This document shows, piece by piece, positions 7,901-17,393 of a DNA stretch of 64,000 bases; the stretch's first letter is position 1, and the number at the start of each line of letters is the position of its first letter. The notes under the pieces were generated by a model. That model ran no database searches. It saw only the letters and a program-made list of their open reading frames with translations, and was not told where the DNA came from. Position numbers and translations under genes: made by a program. The stretch comes from Oceanobacillus rekensis (GTDB lineage: Bacteria; Bacillota; Bacilli; Bacillales; Amphibacillaceae): assembly GCF_002153375.1 (NCBI RefSeq), contig NZ_MTBQ01000009.1, positions 71,784-135,783 on the forward strand. Direction: 5' to 3'.

Positions 7901-7927
7901 AGGATCTCTTAAAAGAGGTCCTTTTTG
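7901..7927 (+). terminator. Terminator closing the short-ORF series
   Basis: AGGATCTCTT pairs with AAGAGGTCCT and is followed by T5. Confidence 0.7.
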
Positions 7928-8279
7928 TGTTAAATAAACAAAGGTATTCTATCTAAAATGACAGTGCAATTGACATATCAATTGACACCATTTTTTCTAT
8001 GTACGATATCTATTGTCCTGTAAAAAATAAATGAGGTATTCGGATGTCAAATAACCCTGATCTAACCATTAATCGTTGAAATAACAGCAAAACTGACGTA
8101 TGCCAATTCATATGTTAGTTGATCTGTCATTTAATTAATATGAACCTCAAAACGGAACCCTTTGATGTCGGTTACAGCATCTTTTTTATATCTGAAGCTA
8201 GTATCTTTATTGCTTCTCTAAATAGACAACGTGTAAACTACAAAGTATAGCAACCATTAAAGAATGGGGAAAAGATATT

Positions 8280-10619
8280 ATGGATGATCACATGACAGAC
8301 TTTACAATTAATTTACAACAAATTAAAGTATTGGCACCAAGATTAAATCAAGGGATTCAAGTGATCCTTGTTATTCATGGGGAGCTGACAGTTGAAACGA
8401 ATAGTCGATTTTATCTCTTAAAAGAAAGAGATGTTCTCGTTATTAATCGGAATCAAATTTATCAGGCTAATGGTAGTAAAGAAAATCGTGTATTGACCTT
8501 GAAAATTTCGGATCGGTTTATGCTGGATCTCTACGAAGAGTATCCATATAGTCGGTTTGAATGCAACTCTTTGGATATTGATATGGGCAGGGAATCCATG
8601 ATCAATCGTATTCGTAAGCTATTAGCTGAATTGATGATTAGTTACTACCGAAGAGAAGAGAGCTACCGAATTGAATTACAAGCATATGTTAGTCAAATTC
8701 TCCTTATTTTAATTCGCCGTTTTAAGCAAAAGGGCAGTACATCGGAAAGAGTGGATACGGCTGATCAGCGTTTAATCCAAATTATTGATTATATGGAGAC
8801 GAATTATAATCAGGCAATAACATTAGATGACATTTCACATCGATTTTATTTATCTTCTGGATACTTGTCTCGGTACTTTAAAAATAAAATGGGTATTGGT
8901 TTTAATCGTTTTTTGATGAAGATCAGGCTGGAGCATTCCATGAAGGACTTACTGTATACCTCAGACTCCATTTCCCATATTGCAATGAATAACGGATTTC
9001 CAAATACAAAGTCTTTTGTGAGTTACTTTAAAGAAGTATACAAGCAAACGCCTAAAATATATCGGGAGGAAAATCAGGAAGAAAGAATCGACACGATGAA
9101 AACCTATGACTTTGATGATGCTACCCATATTATTAAATCACCAGAGGTTTTAGAGAAGCTAGGGATGCTCCTAACTGATACAGATGAATCCTATACGAAT
9201 TCAGAGACGCAACTTTCGGAATTAAACCTTGACTTACAACACATTACGAAACAGAAAATTAATCGTCCCATGCATAATCTTGCTATTGGTGAGTTAAGGG
9301 AGTTATTAAAGGAAGGTGTAAGGTCACAAATTTTAATGGCCAAAAAGGACTTGCGCCTCGAGAATATTGGTATCCGAAGATTGATGGGTGGTTCGACCTT
9401 CATTACACCTGTCGAAACAGATGAAATCCTTGCGACCACTTCACCTTATTATAACGCAGATTTCGCTTTGAATTTCCTAAGGAAACATGATTTATCGCTT
9501 TTTATTCGTGTCGATTATAAGGAAATAACAAGTGATGAAGTAGCTTATTTTCAAGAATTAAATAATTTTATAAAACATTGTATGAATGTGTATGGGACCT
9601 CCTATCTTGAGAAATGGCATTTTATGTTTTATGAGCCATCCATAACAGCTGTAAGTGGAAGTGAACTGAAGCGCATCTACTTAAAATTGTACGAGGCATT
9701 AAAACTGCTTGTGCCTGCTATCCGTATCGGCGCCTTTTTACCATTTTCTTTTGAAAAGGAGAAGACGACGAACAATCATGCGTGGTTGGTAGAAGGAAAT
9801 GTACCACTTGATTTCATTGGCTATGAAGCGAATCAAAACGAGATCATTGACTTTACAGCATTAGGTGATGATCGCTTTTTACTCGCGGAAGGATATATTA
9901 AGGGGAAAACAGATAAACTGAAGCGATATTTAAGAAAGTATGGGAAAAGCCTGCCGCTTAGTTTGGTGAGCTGGAATACACTTTCAGGGAATACGAGACA
10001 CACGAATGGGACGTTTTTCCGCGGTGCATTAGTATTGCAGAATGCAATCGAATTAGCTAACGAAGTAGAATCCATGGGCTTTTGGATTAATACAGAACAG
10101 CACGAGAAGTCGGGAAGAAATCGGCAAATTCGGATGGAGGGGCTGGAGTTATACCATTACTTTAATGGAAAACGCCCAGCATACTTTGCGATGCAGTTTT
10201 TAGAGAGGTTAAGCGGTACTATCATCGCACAAGGGCAAGAGTATGTCATGACGGAAAACGATCGTGGATATCAACTTATTCTCATGAATATCAATAATGT
10301 CAATCCATATTATTCGGTGGAAGAAACGTTTCTGAAAAAATTAAACAAAGATATTCGCGTTACAATTGCAGGGTTAAATCCAGGTAATTATCAGATTAGG
10401 AAACGTGTATTTGATAAAGATCACGGCGCACTATATACAAAATGGTGGGATTTGAATAGTGAGTATGGAATGGATGCGGAGGTTATTGATTACATCACAG
10501 AGACTAGTCAGCCGTCGTTGGAACTATTCGATGAGCAGATTGATGGGGAATGGTCGTTTTATTCCTATATGACGATAAATGCCATCCATTTCTTTGACAT
10601 TAGAAGAGCGCATGTTTAA
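8280..10619 (+). CDS. AraC-family regulator fused to a GH39-like domain lacking the nucleophile
   Basis: The protein has 779 residues. Residues 1-140 look like an AraC cupin ligand domain. Residues 163-262 are the double AraC helix-turn-helix (IAMNNGFPNTKSFVSYFK is the second signature). Residues about 280-779 resemble glycoside hydrolase family 39 beta-xylosidases. The acid/base region reads HFMFYEPS near 449 (Tyr where the usual WNEP has Asn, Glu kept). The nucleophile motif TEWN reads VSWN near 562, so the nucleophile Glu is Ser. This points to a sugar- or glycoside-sensing pseudoenzyme. GGGGAAAAG precedes the ATG. It lies upstream of an MFS-amidohydrolase operon that it may control. Confidence 0.85.
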   Translation: MDDHMTDFTINLQQIKVLAPRLNQGIQVILVIHGELTVETNSRFYLLKERDVLVINRNQIYQANGSKENRVLTLKISDRFMLDLYEEYPYSRFECNSLDIDMGRESMINRIRKLLAELMISYYRREESYRIELQAYVSQILLILIRRFKQKGSTSERVDTADQRLIQIIDYMETNYNQAITLDDISHRFYLSSGYLSRYFKNKMGIGFNRFLMKIRLEHSMKDLLYTSDSISHIAMNNGFPNTKSFVSYFKEVYKQTPKIYREENQEERIDTMKTYDFDDATHIIKSPEVLEKLGMLLTDTDESYTNSETQLSELNLDLQHITKQKINRPMHNLAIGELRELLKEGVRSQILMAKKDLRLENIGIRRLMGGSTFITPVETDEILATTSPYYNADFALNFLRKHDLSLFIRVDYKEITSDEVAYFQELNNFIKHCMNVYGTSYLEKWHFMFYEPSITAVSGSELKRIYLKLYEALKLLVPAIRIGAFLPFSFEKEKTTNNHAWLVEGNVPLDFIGYEANQNEIIDFTALGDDRFLLAEGYIKGKTDKLKRYLRKYGKSLPLSLVSWNTLSGNTRHTNGTFFRGALVLQNAIELANEVESMGFWINTEQHEKSGRNRQIRMEGLELYHYFNGKRPAYFAMQFLERLSGTIIAQGQEYVMTENDRGYQLILMNINNVNPYYSVEETFLKKLNKDIRVTIAGLNPGNYQIRKRVFDKDHGALYTKWWDLNSEYGMDAEVIDYITETSQPSLELFDEQIDGEWSFYSYMTINAIHFFDIRRAHV

Positions 10620-10633
10620 TGAGTGATTCGATA

Positions 10634-10673
10634 GATGATTGATAGTATGTTACCTATCAATCATCTTTTTTTA
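10634..10673 (+). terminator. Strong terminator after the AraC gene
   Basis: GATGATTGATAG pairs perfectly with CTATCAATCATC across 8 bases and is followed by a T8 tract. The regulator is therefore its own unit. Confidence 0.9.
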
Positions 10674-10879
10674 TTAAAAATGAACGGTTAATTTTGTACC
10701 TATGCTAATATATGTGAAAAAGTGCACATGATTTTCAGGTGATGAAGCAGAAAACTACCTTATTTAAAGGGTGGATATTTTCTATAAAAAAATGTAATAA
10801 AGATGAGCTCATAAAATTGCACTTTTATCCAATTGATTTTTTTAACAACATATCATTTATAAAACTAGGAGGTTGTATC

Positions 10880-12307
10880 ATGGAAACAACGTATAAAGGT
10901 ACAAATAAGATGATAACAGGTATTGTGTTTGGGGTTATAACATTTTGGTTGTTTGCTCAATCAATGGTCAATATTGTTCCAGCGGTTCAATCGGATTTAG
11001 GTATTTCACTAGGAACGATTAACGTAGCAATTAGTCTTTCAGCACTGTTCTCAGGAATGTTCATCGTTGTTGCAGGTGGATTAGCAGATAGAATGGGTCG
11101 GAAAAAAATAACGTACGTTGGTTTAATTTTAAGTATCGTCGGTTCCTTATTGCTTGTCTTAGCCAATGGTTCCGTATTATTAATTCTAGGACGTATCTTA
11201 CAAGGTTTATCAGCGGCAGCCATTATGCCAGCAACCATTGCTTTAGTGAAAGAATACTTTGATGGTCCAGATCGTCAGCGTGCACTTAGCTATTGGTCCA
11301 TTGGTTCTTGGGGTGGTTCTGGTCTTTGTTCATTCTTTGGTGGTGCAGTTGCAACATCTTTAGGCTGGAAATGGATTTTCATTTTCTCTATCGTCTTCGC
11401 AGTTCTTGCCATGTGGTTAATTAAAGATGTACCTGAAAGTAAAGCAGAAACAACAGGTTCATTTAAGTTTGACTTTGGTGGTCTAGGAATATTTATTGTG
11501 ACCATGCTTGCATTAAATATCTTTATTACACAAGGAGCAGGCTTCGGTTGGAGTAGTCCAATAACAATTGGCCTTGCAGTAATTACAGTAGTTGGTGTTA
11601 TCTCCTTTATTAAATACGAAGCAAAACGTAAAAATGCATTAATTGATTTCAACATTTTTAAAAGCAAAGCCTATACTGGTGCTACCATCTCTAACTTCTT
11701 ATTGAATGCAGTAGCAGGTACACTTATTGTAGCAAACACATATGTACAGGTTGGACGTGGATTTTCAGCATTTCAATCAGGCATGCTTTCACTAGGTTAT
11801 CTCGCAGCGGTCCTTGCAATGATTCGTGTCGGTGAGAAATTGATGCAACGTACTGGCGCAAGAAAGCCAATGATTTGGGGAACTACTTTAACGATGATTG
11901 GTGTAGGAGTCATGGGACTTACCTTTTTACCAGATATGATGTATACCATTGTCGTTTTTGGCGGATTCATTCTATTCGGTTTAGGACTTGGAATGTATGC
12001 AACCCCTTCTACAGATACAGCAGTTACGTACGCACCAGCGAACAAAGTTGGGGAAGCATCAGGTGTATACAAAATGGCAAGTTCACTTGGTAATGCATTT
12101 GGTGTAGCGATTTCTGCAACGGTTTATAGTACGATCACTGTCTTCAGTAGTGTGGAGGTAGCAGCAACCGCAGGGATTATAACAAACGTTATATTTGCAG
12201 TGTTAGCACTTATCTCCATTATCGTTTTTGTTCCAAGTAGTTTTGAAAAAGAAACGAAAGCGAAAGCACCAACACCGGTCGTAAAAACAGCGGGTGCAGA
12301 ACACTAA
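10880..12307 (+). CDS. MFS transporter, 14-TM DHA2-like
   Basis: The protein has 475 residues with the MFS motif A loop (GGLADRMGRKK) after TM2, the LGRILQGLSAAAIMPATIAL segment of the DHA2/EmrB-QacA type, and about 14 hydrophobic helices. It is a proton-coupled exporter or importer of small organic solutes; substrate unknown. The ATG at 10880 follows CTAGGAGG; the frame also opens upstream from 10739 without a ribosome site. An amidohydrolase gene begins 25 bases after the stop, so the pair likely handles one N-acyl compound (inference). Confidence 0.85.
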   Translation: METTYKGTNKMITGIVFGVITFWLFAQSMVNIVPAVQSDLGISLGTINVAISLSALFSGMFIVVAGGLADRMGRKKITYVGLILSIVGSLLLVLANGSVLLILGRILQGLSAAAIMPATIALVKEYFDGPDRQRALSYWSIGSWGGSGLCSFFGGAVATSLGWKWIFIFSIVFAVLAMWLIKDVPESKAETTGSFKFDFGGLGIFIVTMLALNIFITQGAGFGWSSPITIGLAVITVVGVISFIKYEAKRKNALIDFNIFKSKAYTGATISNFLLNAVAGTLIVANTYVQVGRGFSAFQSGMLSLGYLAAVLAMIRVGEKLMQRTGARKPMIWGTTLTMIGVGVMGLTFLPDMMYTIVVFGGFILFGLGLGMYATPSTDTAVTYAPANKVGEASGVYKMASSLGNAFGVAISATVYSTITVFSSVEVAATAGIITNVIFAVLALISIIVFVPSSFEKETKAKAPTPVVKTAGAEH

Positions 12308-12332
12308 AAACATCCAAAAGGAGAGGGTTGTA

Positions 12333-13520
12333 ATGAGAAGCCAATTAATGGAAATGTTGGAATCGCGTAAAGAAGAAATGATTGAAAACCGCCGATATCT
12401 ACATGAATATCCAGAAGTATCCTTTAAAGAAGAGAAAACAGCTCGATATATTGCAGATTTTTATAGTAATAAAGATGTAAAAGTAGAGACAAATGTTGGT
12501 AATGGTTACGGGATTGTCGTAACCATTACTGGTGGAAAACCGGGAAAAACGATCGGACTCAGAGCGGACTTCGATGCACTTCCAATTACAGAGGAAGCAG
12601 ATATCCCATTTAAATCCAAAAATGAAGGTGTGATGCATGCATGTGGTCATGATGCCCATACAGCATACTTACTCATTCTCGCGGATTGCCTCATTCAATT
12701 AAAGGATGAACTGAACGGTACCATTAAAATTATTCATCAACATGCAGAAGAAGTACCACCAGGTGGAGCGAAAAGTATATTGGAATCTGGAAAGTTAGAC
12801 GACTTAGATGCTATTTTCGGGATTCATGTGTTACCGATGGATGAAGCTGGTGTCGTTGGATATCACAGCGGTTATTCCTTTAATGGTAGGTCATATTTCA
12901 AATTGAAAATACAAGGACAAGGTGGTCATGGTTCATCACCACATAAAGCAAATGATGCGATTGTTGCAGGCAGCCATTTTGTTACGGTCGCTCAAACCAT
13001 TATCAGCCGCAGATTAAATCCAATGGATGTCGGTGTTGTTACAATCGGCTCATTCGATGGAAAAGGTACTTTCAATGTTATTAAGGATAGCATCGAACTT
13101 GAAGGTGATATTCGTTATATGAGCGTGGAAAGCCAAGAAATAATTGCCAAAGAATTTAAGCGTATTGTAGAAGGACTTGAAGTAGAGTTCGGTGTGAAAT
13201 GTACACTGGAATACAATGCTGACTACCCGCCATTATATAACCATCCAGAATATACAGCGATGGTTGCTGAAACGCTAAAGCATGCAAATGATAAGGATAT
13301 TAAGGAAGTTAAAGAATATCCACCGTTATCCCCATCCGAGGATTTCGCATATTATTTAGAAAAAATACCAGGTTGCTACTTCTATATCGGATGTACACCA
13401 AAAGGAGTAGAAAAACCTTATTTCAATCACCATCCTAAATTTGAAATTGATGAAGATGCTATCCTTGTCGCAGCTAAAGCAGTTGGTCATGTCGTTTGTA
13501 GTTATTTTGAAAAAAATTAA
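12333..13520 (+). CDS. M20D amidohydrolase (N-acyl amino acid / aminoacylase-like)
   Basis: The protein has 395 residues. The two-metal peptidase M20D signature is clear: GLRADFDALPITE (about 80-92), MHACGHDAHTAYLL (about 103-116, Cys and His metal ligands) and HAEEVPPGGA with the general-base Glu. The lid domain contains GQGGHGSSPHKANDA, and the conserved HHPKFEIDE lies near the end. Relatives hydrolyse N-acyl amino acids, hippurate or indole-acetyl conjugates. AAAGGAGAGG precedes the ATG. Operon with the MFS gene just upstream. Confidence 0.87.
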   Translation: MRSQLMEMLESRKEEMIENRRYLHEYPEVSFKEEKTARYIADFYSNKDVKVETNVGNGYGIVVTITGGKPGKTIGLRADFDALPITEEADIPFKSKNEGVMHACGHDAHTAYLLILADCLIQLKDELNGTIKIIHQHAEEVPPGGAKSILESGKLDDLDAIFGIHVLPMDEAGVVGYHSGYSFNGRSYFKLKIQGQGGHGSSPHKANDAIVAGSHFVTVAQTIISRRLNPMDVGVVTIGSFDGKGTFNVIKDSIELEGDIRYMSVESQEIIAKEFKRIVEGLEVEFGVKCTLEYNADYPPLYNHPEYTAMVAETLKHANDKDIKEVKEYPPLSPSEDFAYYLEKIPGCYFYIGCTPKGVEKPYFNHHPKFEIDEDAILVAAKAVGHVVCSYFEKN

Positions 13521-13578
13521 GTGAAACGTACCGATAGCGGATGGAGATTACCGGTTTCACTTCAGAAGTGCAAACATT

Positions 13579-13623
13579 TTAAATGGTGCAATCCGTAAAG
13601 AAGGAGAAGCACCCTTTTTTTTT
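13579..13623 (+). repeat. TGGTGC repeat that forms a terminator
   Basis: TTAAATGGTGCAATC; the GGTGC at 13585 pairs with GCACC at 13609-13613 and a T9 tract follows. It terminates the MFS-amidohydrolase operon. Confidence 0.75.
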
Positions 13624-13773
13624 GTTCAAATTTAAGGAAGGCTAGGTTATAAAAATTCACTATAAACCTACTAAATATTTCCAAATTTTTACTTTAGAAA
13701 TAAAAACAAGCCCACAGCACATAGAATACTAGAAATACTACGGCTGATGCCAAATATGAGGGGATGCTTTTAT

Positions 13774-15048
13774 ATGCGTATTAGAATGCTCCGTCAACTG
13801 ATAAGGTCAAGGAAACAGGAATTAGTCGAACTTGCGGCTGCATTTATTCAAATACCATCTGTTAATTCATCACCCGAGTTTCAGAAGCGGTCAGCAGAAA
13901 TAGGGATTCGTATTAGTCGGTATTTAACAGAAAAAGGCTTCTTGGCTACCGAACATCGTAGCAGTGAAAATGGTCTTGTTACCGTGGTCTGTGATGCTCC
14001 CTTAAACGGAGTATCTGGTCCACGACTACTTTTTTGTGGACATACAGATGTCGTACCGGCTGGTGATCGTTCACAATGGAGCTTTGATCCTTTCTTAGGA
14101 GAAGTCAGGGATGGTATGCTGTTGGGGAGAGGAGCTTCTGATATGAAAGGAGGCCTGGCATCCCAAATCTTTGTGGCAGGACTTCTTCAGGAATTCGCTC
14201 CTACGCTTAATTTAAAAGGTAACCTAGGAATCATCGCATCTCCGGATGAAGAGAATGGAGGTATGGCCGTTTCCTCGCTCCTCGATCAAGGTTTGATTAA
14301 GGGCGATGCTTGCCTGATAGGTGAACCAACACACCGAAACCATCCAAATGTTGGTGAAAAGGCTATGGCATGGATGTCGGTAACCATACCAGGTCAGCCT
14401 GGGCATGGTAGTAAACATCCAATATCCGGGGTCTCCGCCATACAAAAAGGTGCGTACGCGGTCGAGGCACTAGCCAAATTATGGGAGCTTCAGGCGACGC
14501 CACCGGAAGAGCTTCGTCAACTTTTATACCGTACAGAGTGGTTCCTGTCTCAGCGTTTAAGTAACCCCTTACTCTCACATTTACTATACCGTCCCTCTTA
14601 TAACCCAGGTACAATCCAAGGTGGTACAAATATAAACGTCGTTGCTGACAAGTGCATCATTGAAGTGGACTCACGGATTCCATTTGGTATGGCCCCCGAA
14701 TTTGTACTGAATGTTGCAAGAAATCTCGCTACGGCTGTTGCGCCAGGTACGATTATCGAACGAATTCCCCCATATAATGACCCTAATTGGACCTTAGAGA
14801 ATCGTCCAATTGTGCAGGCCGTGGAACAAGGAATCAAACGTGTTCTGGAAAATGAGGAACACGTCTTCAGCGTGCTTTTGACCGGTTCAAGTGATGCCAG
14901 TCATTTCCGGCGCCATGGTATTGATACAGTCTTATACGGGCCTGGACTGCAACATACGATCCATGGGTATGATGAGCAGGTTTCGGTGGAGAGCTTGGTA
15001 GAATCTGCTGAGATATATGCGGAGACCGCTATCAAGTATCTTAGCTGA
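13774..15048 (+). CDS. M20 metallopeptidase, ArgE/DapE/Acy1 type
   Basis: The protein has 424 residues with the M20 metal sites in order: LLFCGHTDVVPAGD (about 87-100), GRGASDMKGGLA bridging Asp, SPDEENGG with the catalytic Glu, GEPTH, and a C-terminal HTIHGYDE ligand region. It hydrolyses N-acyl or peptide amide bonds in the cytosol; the substrate is not fixed by sequence. The ATG at 13774 is preferred over 13747 and 13756 because GAGGGGA lies about ten bases upstream. It is more GC-rich than its neighbours and monocistronic, with terminators on both sides. Confidence 0.85.
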   Translation: MRIRMLRQLIRSRKQELVELAAAFIQIPSVNSSPEFQKRSAEIGIRISRYLTEKGFLATEHRSSENGLVTVVCDAPLNGVSGPRLLFCGHTDVVPAGDRSQWSFDPFLGEVRDGMLLGRGASDMKGGLASQIFVAGLLQEFAPTLNLKGNLGIIASPDEENGGMAVSSLLDQGLIKGDACLIGEPTHRNHPNVGEKAMAWMSVTIPGQPGHGSKHPISGVSAIQKGAYAVEALAKLWELQATPPEELRQLLYRTEWFLSQRLSNPLLSHLLYRPSYNPGTIQGGTNINVVADKCIIEVDSRIPFGMAPEFVLNVARNLATAVAPGTIIERIPPYNDPNWTLENRPIVQAVEQGIKRVLENEEHVFSVLLTGSSDASHFRRHGIDTVLYGPGLQHTIHGYDEQVSVESLVESAEIYAETAIKYLS

Positions 15049-15085
15049 GAATAGAGGATATAAGAGAAAGATTTAAAGAACCACC

Positions 15086-15120
15086 GGGTGTTATCCAATA
15101 AAGGATAAGTACCCTTTTTT
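15086..15120 (+). terminator. Terminator built on a diverged TGGTGC core
   Basis: GGGTGTTATCC pairs with GGATAAGTACCC (one bulge) followed by T6; the preceding bases resemble the repeat core. Confidence 0.75.
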
Positions 15121-15262
15121 GTTGAATATACAATAAGGGAGCCAGATAAGATATCACATTTTAACTTAACTAAGGGTGATCGCTTTTTCCTTTTTCAGTA
15201 AATGGCAGGTTCGTTCAATAACTTGCCTTGCCTACTAAAAACTCTATAGTTATTTAAAAAAT

Positions 15263-15299
15263 CAAGATTCCCGATTAACAAAATTAATCGGGAATCTTG
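15263..15299. terminator. Bidirectional terminator
   Basis: CAAGATTCCCGATTAA pairs perfectly with TTAATCGGGAATCTTG. T runs flank both sides, so it can end the minus-strand recombinase-like gene as well as rightward transcription. Confidence 0.85.
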
Positions 15300-15308
15300 G
15301 TTTTTTTA

Positions 15309-15854
15309 TTACTTTTCCGTAGACTCTAAATAGCGATAGAGTGTTGATTTACTTATCCCTGTTTCATTTTTAATATCAAGCAGTTTAAAACCGTTATGAT
15401 ACATTGACATTGCTTTTTTTATATTATCATCTGATTTTTTTGGACGACCAATTGTTTTCCCCTGATTCTTTGCTTCTTCCATCCCGTTTGTTGTGGACTG
15501 CTTTATCATATCCGATTGAAATTGAATGATGTGTTCCATTGTATTGAGTAAAGTAATGTTAAGTAGTTCGTCACTATTGATACCTTCATTTAAAAAATGA
15601 ATTTTTACATTATCTTTTTCACATACTTTTAAAAGGTCAATTAGATGGCGAGATGTATCGGCTAATACAATTAATCTTTCAACCATTATAGTATCCCCTG
15701 GTTGCACGTCCATTAGTAGTGATTCTAGCTGCGTTCGTTTTTTGGGTGTACCGTGTTTTTCTTGATAAATTTTATCGCAGTTGTTTGCCAAATTCTTTAA
15801 CTGGTTTTCTAAATTTTTATCATTATATAGTGGCCTTGTATAGCCATTTATCAT
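15309..15854 (-). CDS. Serine-recombinase-like protein without the catalytic serine
   Basis: The protein has 181 residues. The fold matches small resolvases: an N-terminal strand where GYARVS is expected, GDTIMVERL, the [20 protein letters not shown] segment, a long helix with [17 protein letters not shown], and a C-terminal helix-turn-helix. Here GYARVS reads GYTRPL, so the nucleophile serine is Leu, and the usual DRLGR region is [11 protein letters not shown]. It is probably unable to cut DNA but can bind it, so a regulatory role is inferred. The ATG at 15854 follows AGGAG. It is divergent from the SulP gene with a 91-base gap. Confidence 0.8.
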   Translation of the reverse strand: MINGYTRPLYNDKNLENQLKNLANNCDKIYQEKHGTPKKRTQLESLLMDVQPGDTIMVERLIVLADTSRHLIDLLKVCEKDNVKIHFLNEGINSDELLNITLLNTMEHIIQFQSDMIKQSTTNGMEEAKNQGKTIGRPKKSDDNIKKAMSMYHNGFKLLDIKNETGISKSTLYRYLESTEK

Positions 15855-15945
15855 TTGATCAACTCCTATAACTTTTCCTAAAATGGTTCCTTTTTGGGAA
15901 GTTTGGTGATACAATGTTAAAGAATTACGGGAAAGGAGACCAACT

Positions 15946-17379
15946 ATGCAAAATTTAAAACAACAATGGTTTAGTAATATTCGTGGTGATATCTTAGCAG
16001 GTATTGTCGTTGCCCTTGCTTTAATTCCTGAAGCAATTGCCTTTTCCATTATAGCAGGTGTCGATCCAATGGTTGGTTTATATGCATCATTTATCATTGC
16101 GGTTGTGATTGCATTTACTGGTGGGAGACCAGGTATGATATCCGCAGCTACTGGAGCAATGGCTTTATTAATGGTCCCATTAGTTCGAGATTATGGACTG
16201 GATTATTTACTAGCAGCTACCATTTTAACAGGTGTCATCCAAATTTTATTTGGAGTATTTAAGGTTGCCAAAATTATGAAGTTCATTCCTAATGCTGTGA
16301 TGATTGGATTTGTAAATGCCTTAGCAATAATGATTTTCACGTCACAACTAGCTCATTTCATTGGAATTTCAACAATGACGTATGTGTTTGTAGCAGTTAC
16401 ACTTATTCTATTATACACATTACCGCGCTTCATTAAAGTAGTTCCAGCTCCATTGATTGCACTTGTTGTATTAACGGCTATATCAATATTTAGTGGGGCT
16501 GAACTAAGAACTGTAGGAGATCTTGGCTCGATTACGCAATCGCTACCCTCATTCTTTATTCCAGATGTACCATTTAATTTAGAAACTTTAAAAATAATCT
16601 TTCCTTATTCCCTTTCACTTGCGATTGTAGGTTTACTGGAATCATTACTTACTGCACAGATTGTAGATGATATGACGGTAACGGAAAGTAATAAAAACCG
16701 AGAAGCTCGCGGTCAAGGTATCGCTAACATGATTACAGGTTTCTTTGGGGGGATGGCAGGTTGTGCAATGATTGGCCAATCGGTTATAAACGTGAAATCT
16801 GGTGGCCGGGGGAGATTATCTACATTCATAGCTGGTGTCTTTTTAATGTTTTTAATCATCGTTCTGGGAGATTTAGTTGTCCAAATTCCGATGCCTGTTT
16901 TAGTTGGAATTATGATTATGGTAAGTATCGGTACGTTTGATTGGAGTTCATTCAAGTATTTAGCAAAAGCGCCTCGAACAGATGCAATCGTTATGTTAGC
17001 TACCGTAGGAATTGTCGTTTATACGCACGACTTATCTAAAGGCGTTCTTGTAGGAGTATTGTTAAGTGCCGTTTTCTTTGTCATTAAAATCTCAACGGTT
17101 AAAATTACTCAAGAAGGAAATCGGTTTATCGTAAATGGTCAACTATTCTTTGCTTCTACAGACGGGTTTGTAAACTACTTTAAGAAGGTAGAAATTGAAG
17201 GCAAATATATCCAAATTGATTTCTCAAATAGTCAAATTTGGGATGACTCTGGTGTAGGTGCTGTCGTAAAAGTGATGGATTTATTACGAGAAAAAGGTAT
17301 AGACGTTGAACTTGTAGAAATAGATGCTTCAAGTAAAAAAATAATGGATAAATTAAATGGTATTTTATCATCACATTAA
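15946..17379 (+). CDS. SulP-family anion transporter with STAS domain
   Basis: The protein has 477 residues. The sulfate-permease core starts at once ([20 protein letters not shown], about 11-30) with around 10-12 further membrane segments, [11 protein letters not shown], and a C-terminal STAS domain (about 395-475, [13 protein letters not shown] and [13 protein letters not shown]). It moves sulfate, bicarbonate or another anion; the substrate cannot be told from sequence. GGAAAGGAG precedes the ATG. A Usp gene follows after 14 bases. This recombinase/SulP/Usp trio looks like a transferable cassette. Confidence 0.92.
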   Translation: MQNLKQQWFSNIRGDILAGIVVALALIPEAIAFSIIAGVDPMVGLYASFIIAVVIAFTGGRPGMISAATGAMALLMVPLVRDYGLDYLLAATILTGVIQILFGVFKVAKIMKFIPNAVMIGFVNALAIMIFTSQLAHFIGISTMTYVFVAVTLILLYTLPRFIKVVPAPLIALVVLTAISIFSGAELRTVGDLGSITQSLPSFFIPDVPFNLETLKIIFPYSLSLAIVGLLESLLTAQIVDDMTVTESNKNREARGQGIANMITGFFGGMAGCAMIGQSVINVKSGGRGRLSTFIAGVFLMFLIIVLGDLVVQIPMPVLVGIMIMVSIGTFDWSSFKYLAKAPRTDAIVMLATVGIVVYTHDLSKGVLVGVLLSAVFFVIKISTVKITQEGNRFIVNGQLFFASTDGFVNYFKKVEIEGKYIQIDFSNSQIWDDSGVGAVVKVMDLLREKGIDVELVEIDASSKKIMDKLNGILSSH

Positions 17380-17393
17380 AGGAGGATTTTTCT

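Noticed and set aside
600..8150. Integron gene-cassette array
   Set aside because: The gene-repeat-gene order is similar, but there is no tyrosine integrase in the window and the boxes do not show the attC RYYYAAC/GTTRRRY pattern. Kept only as an analogy.
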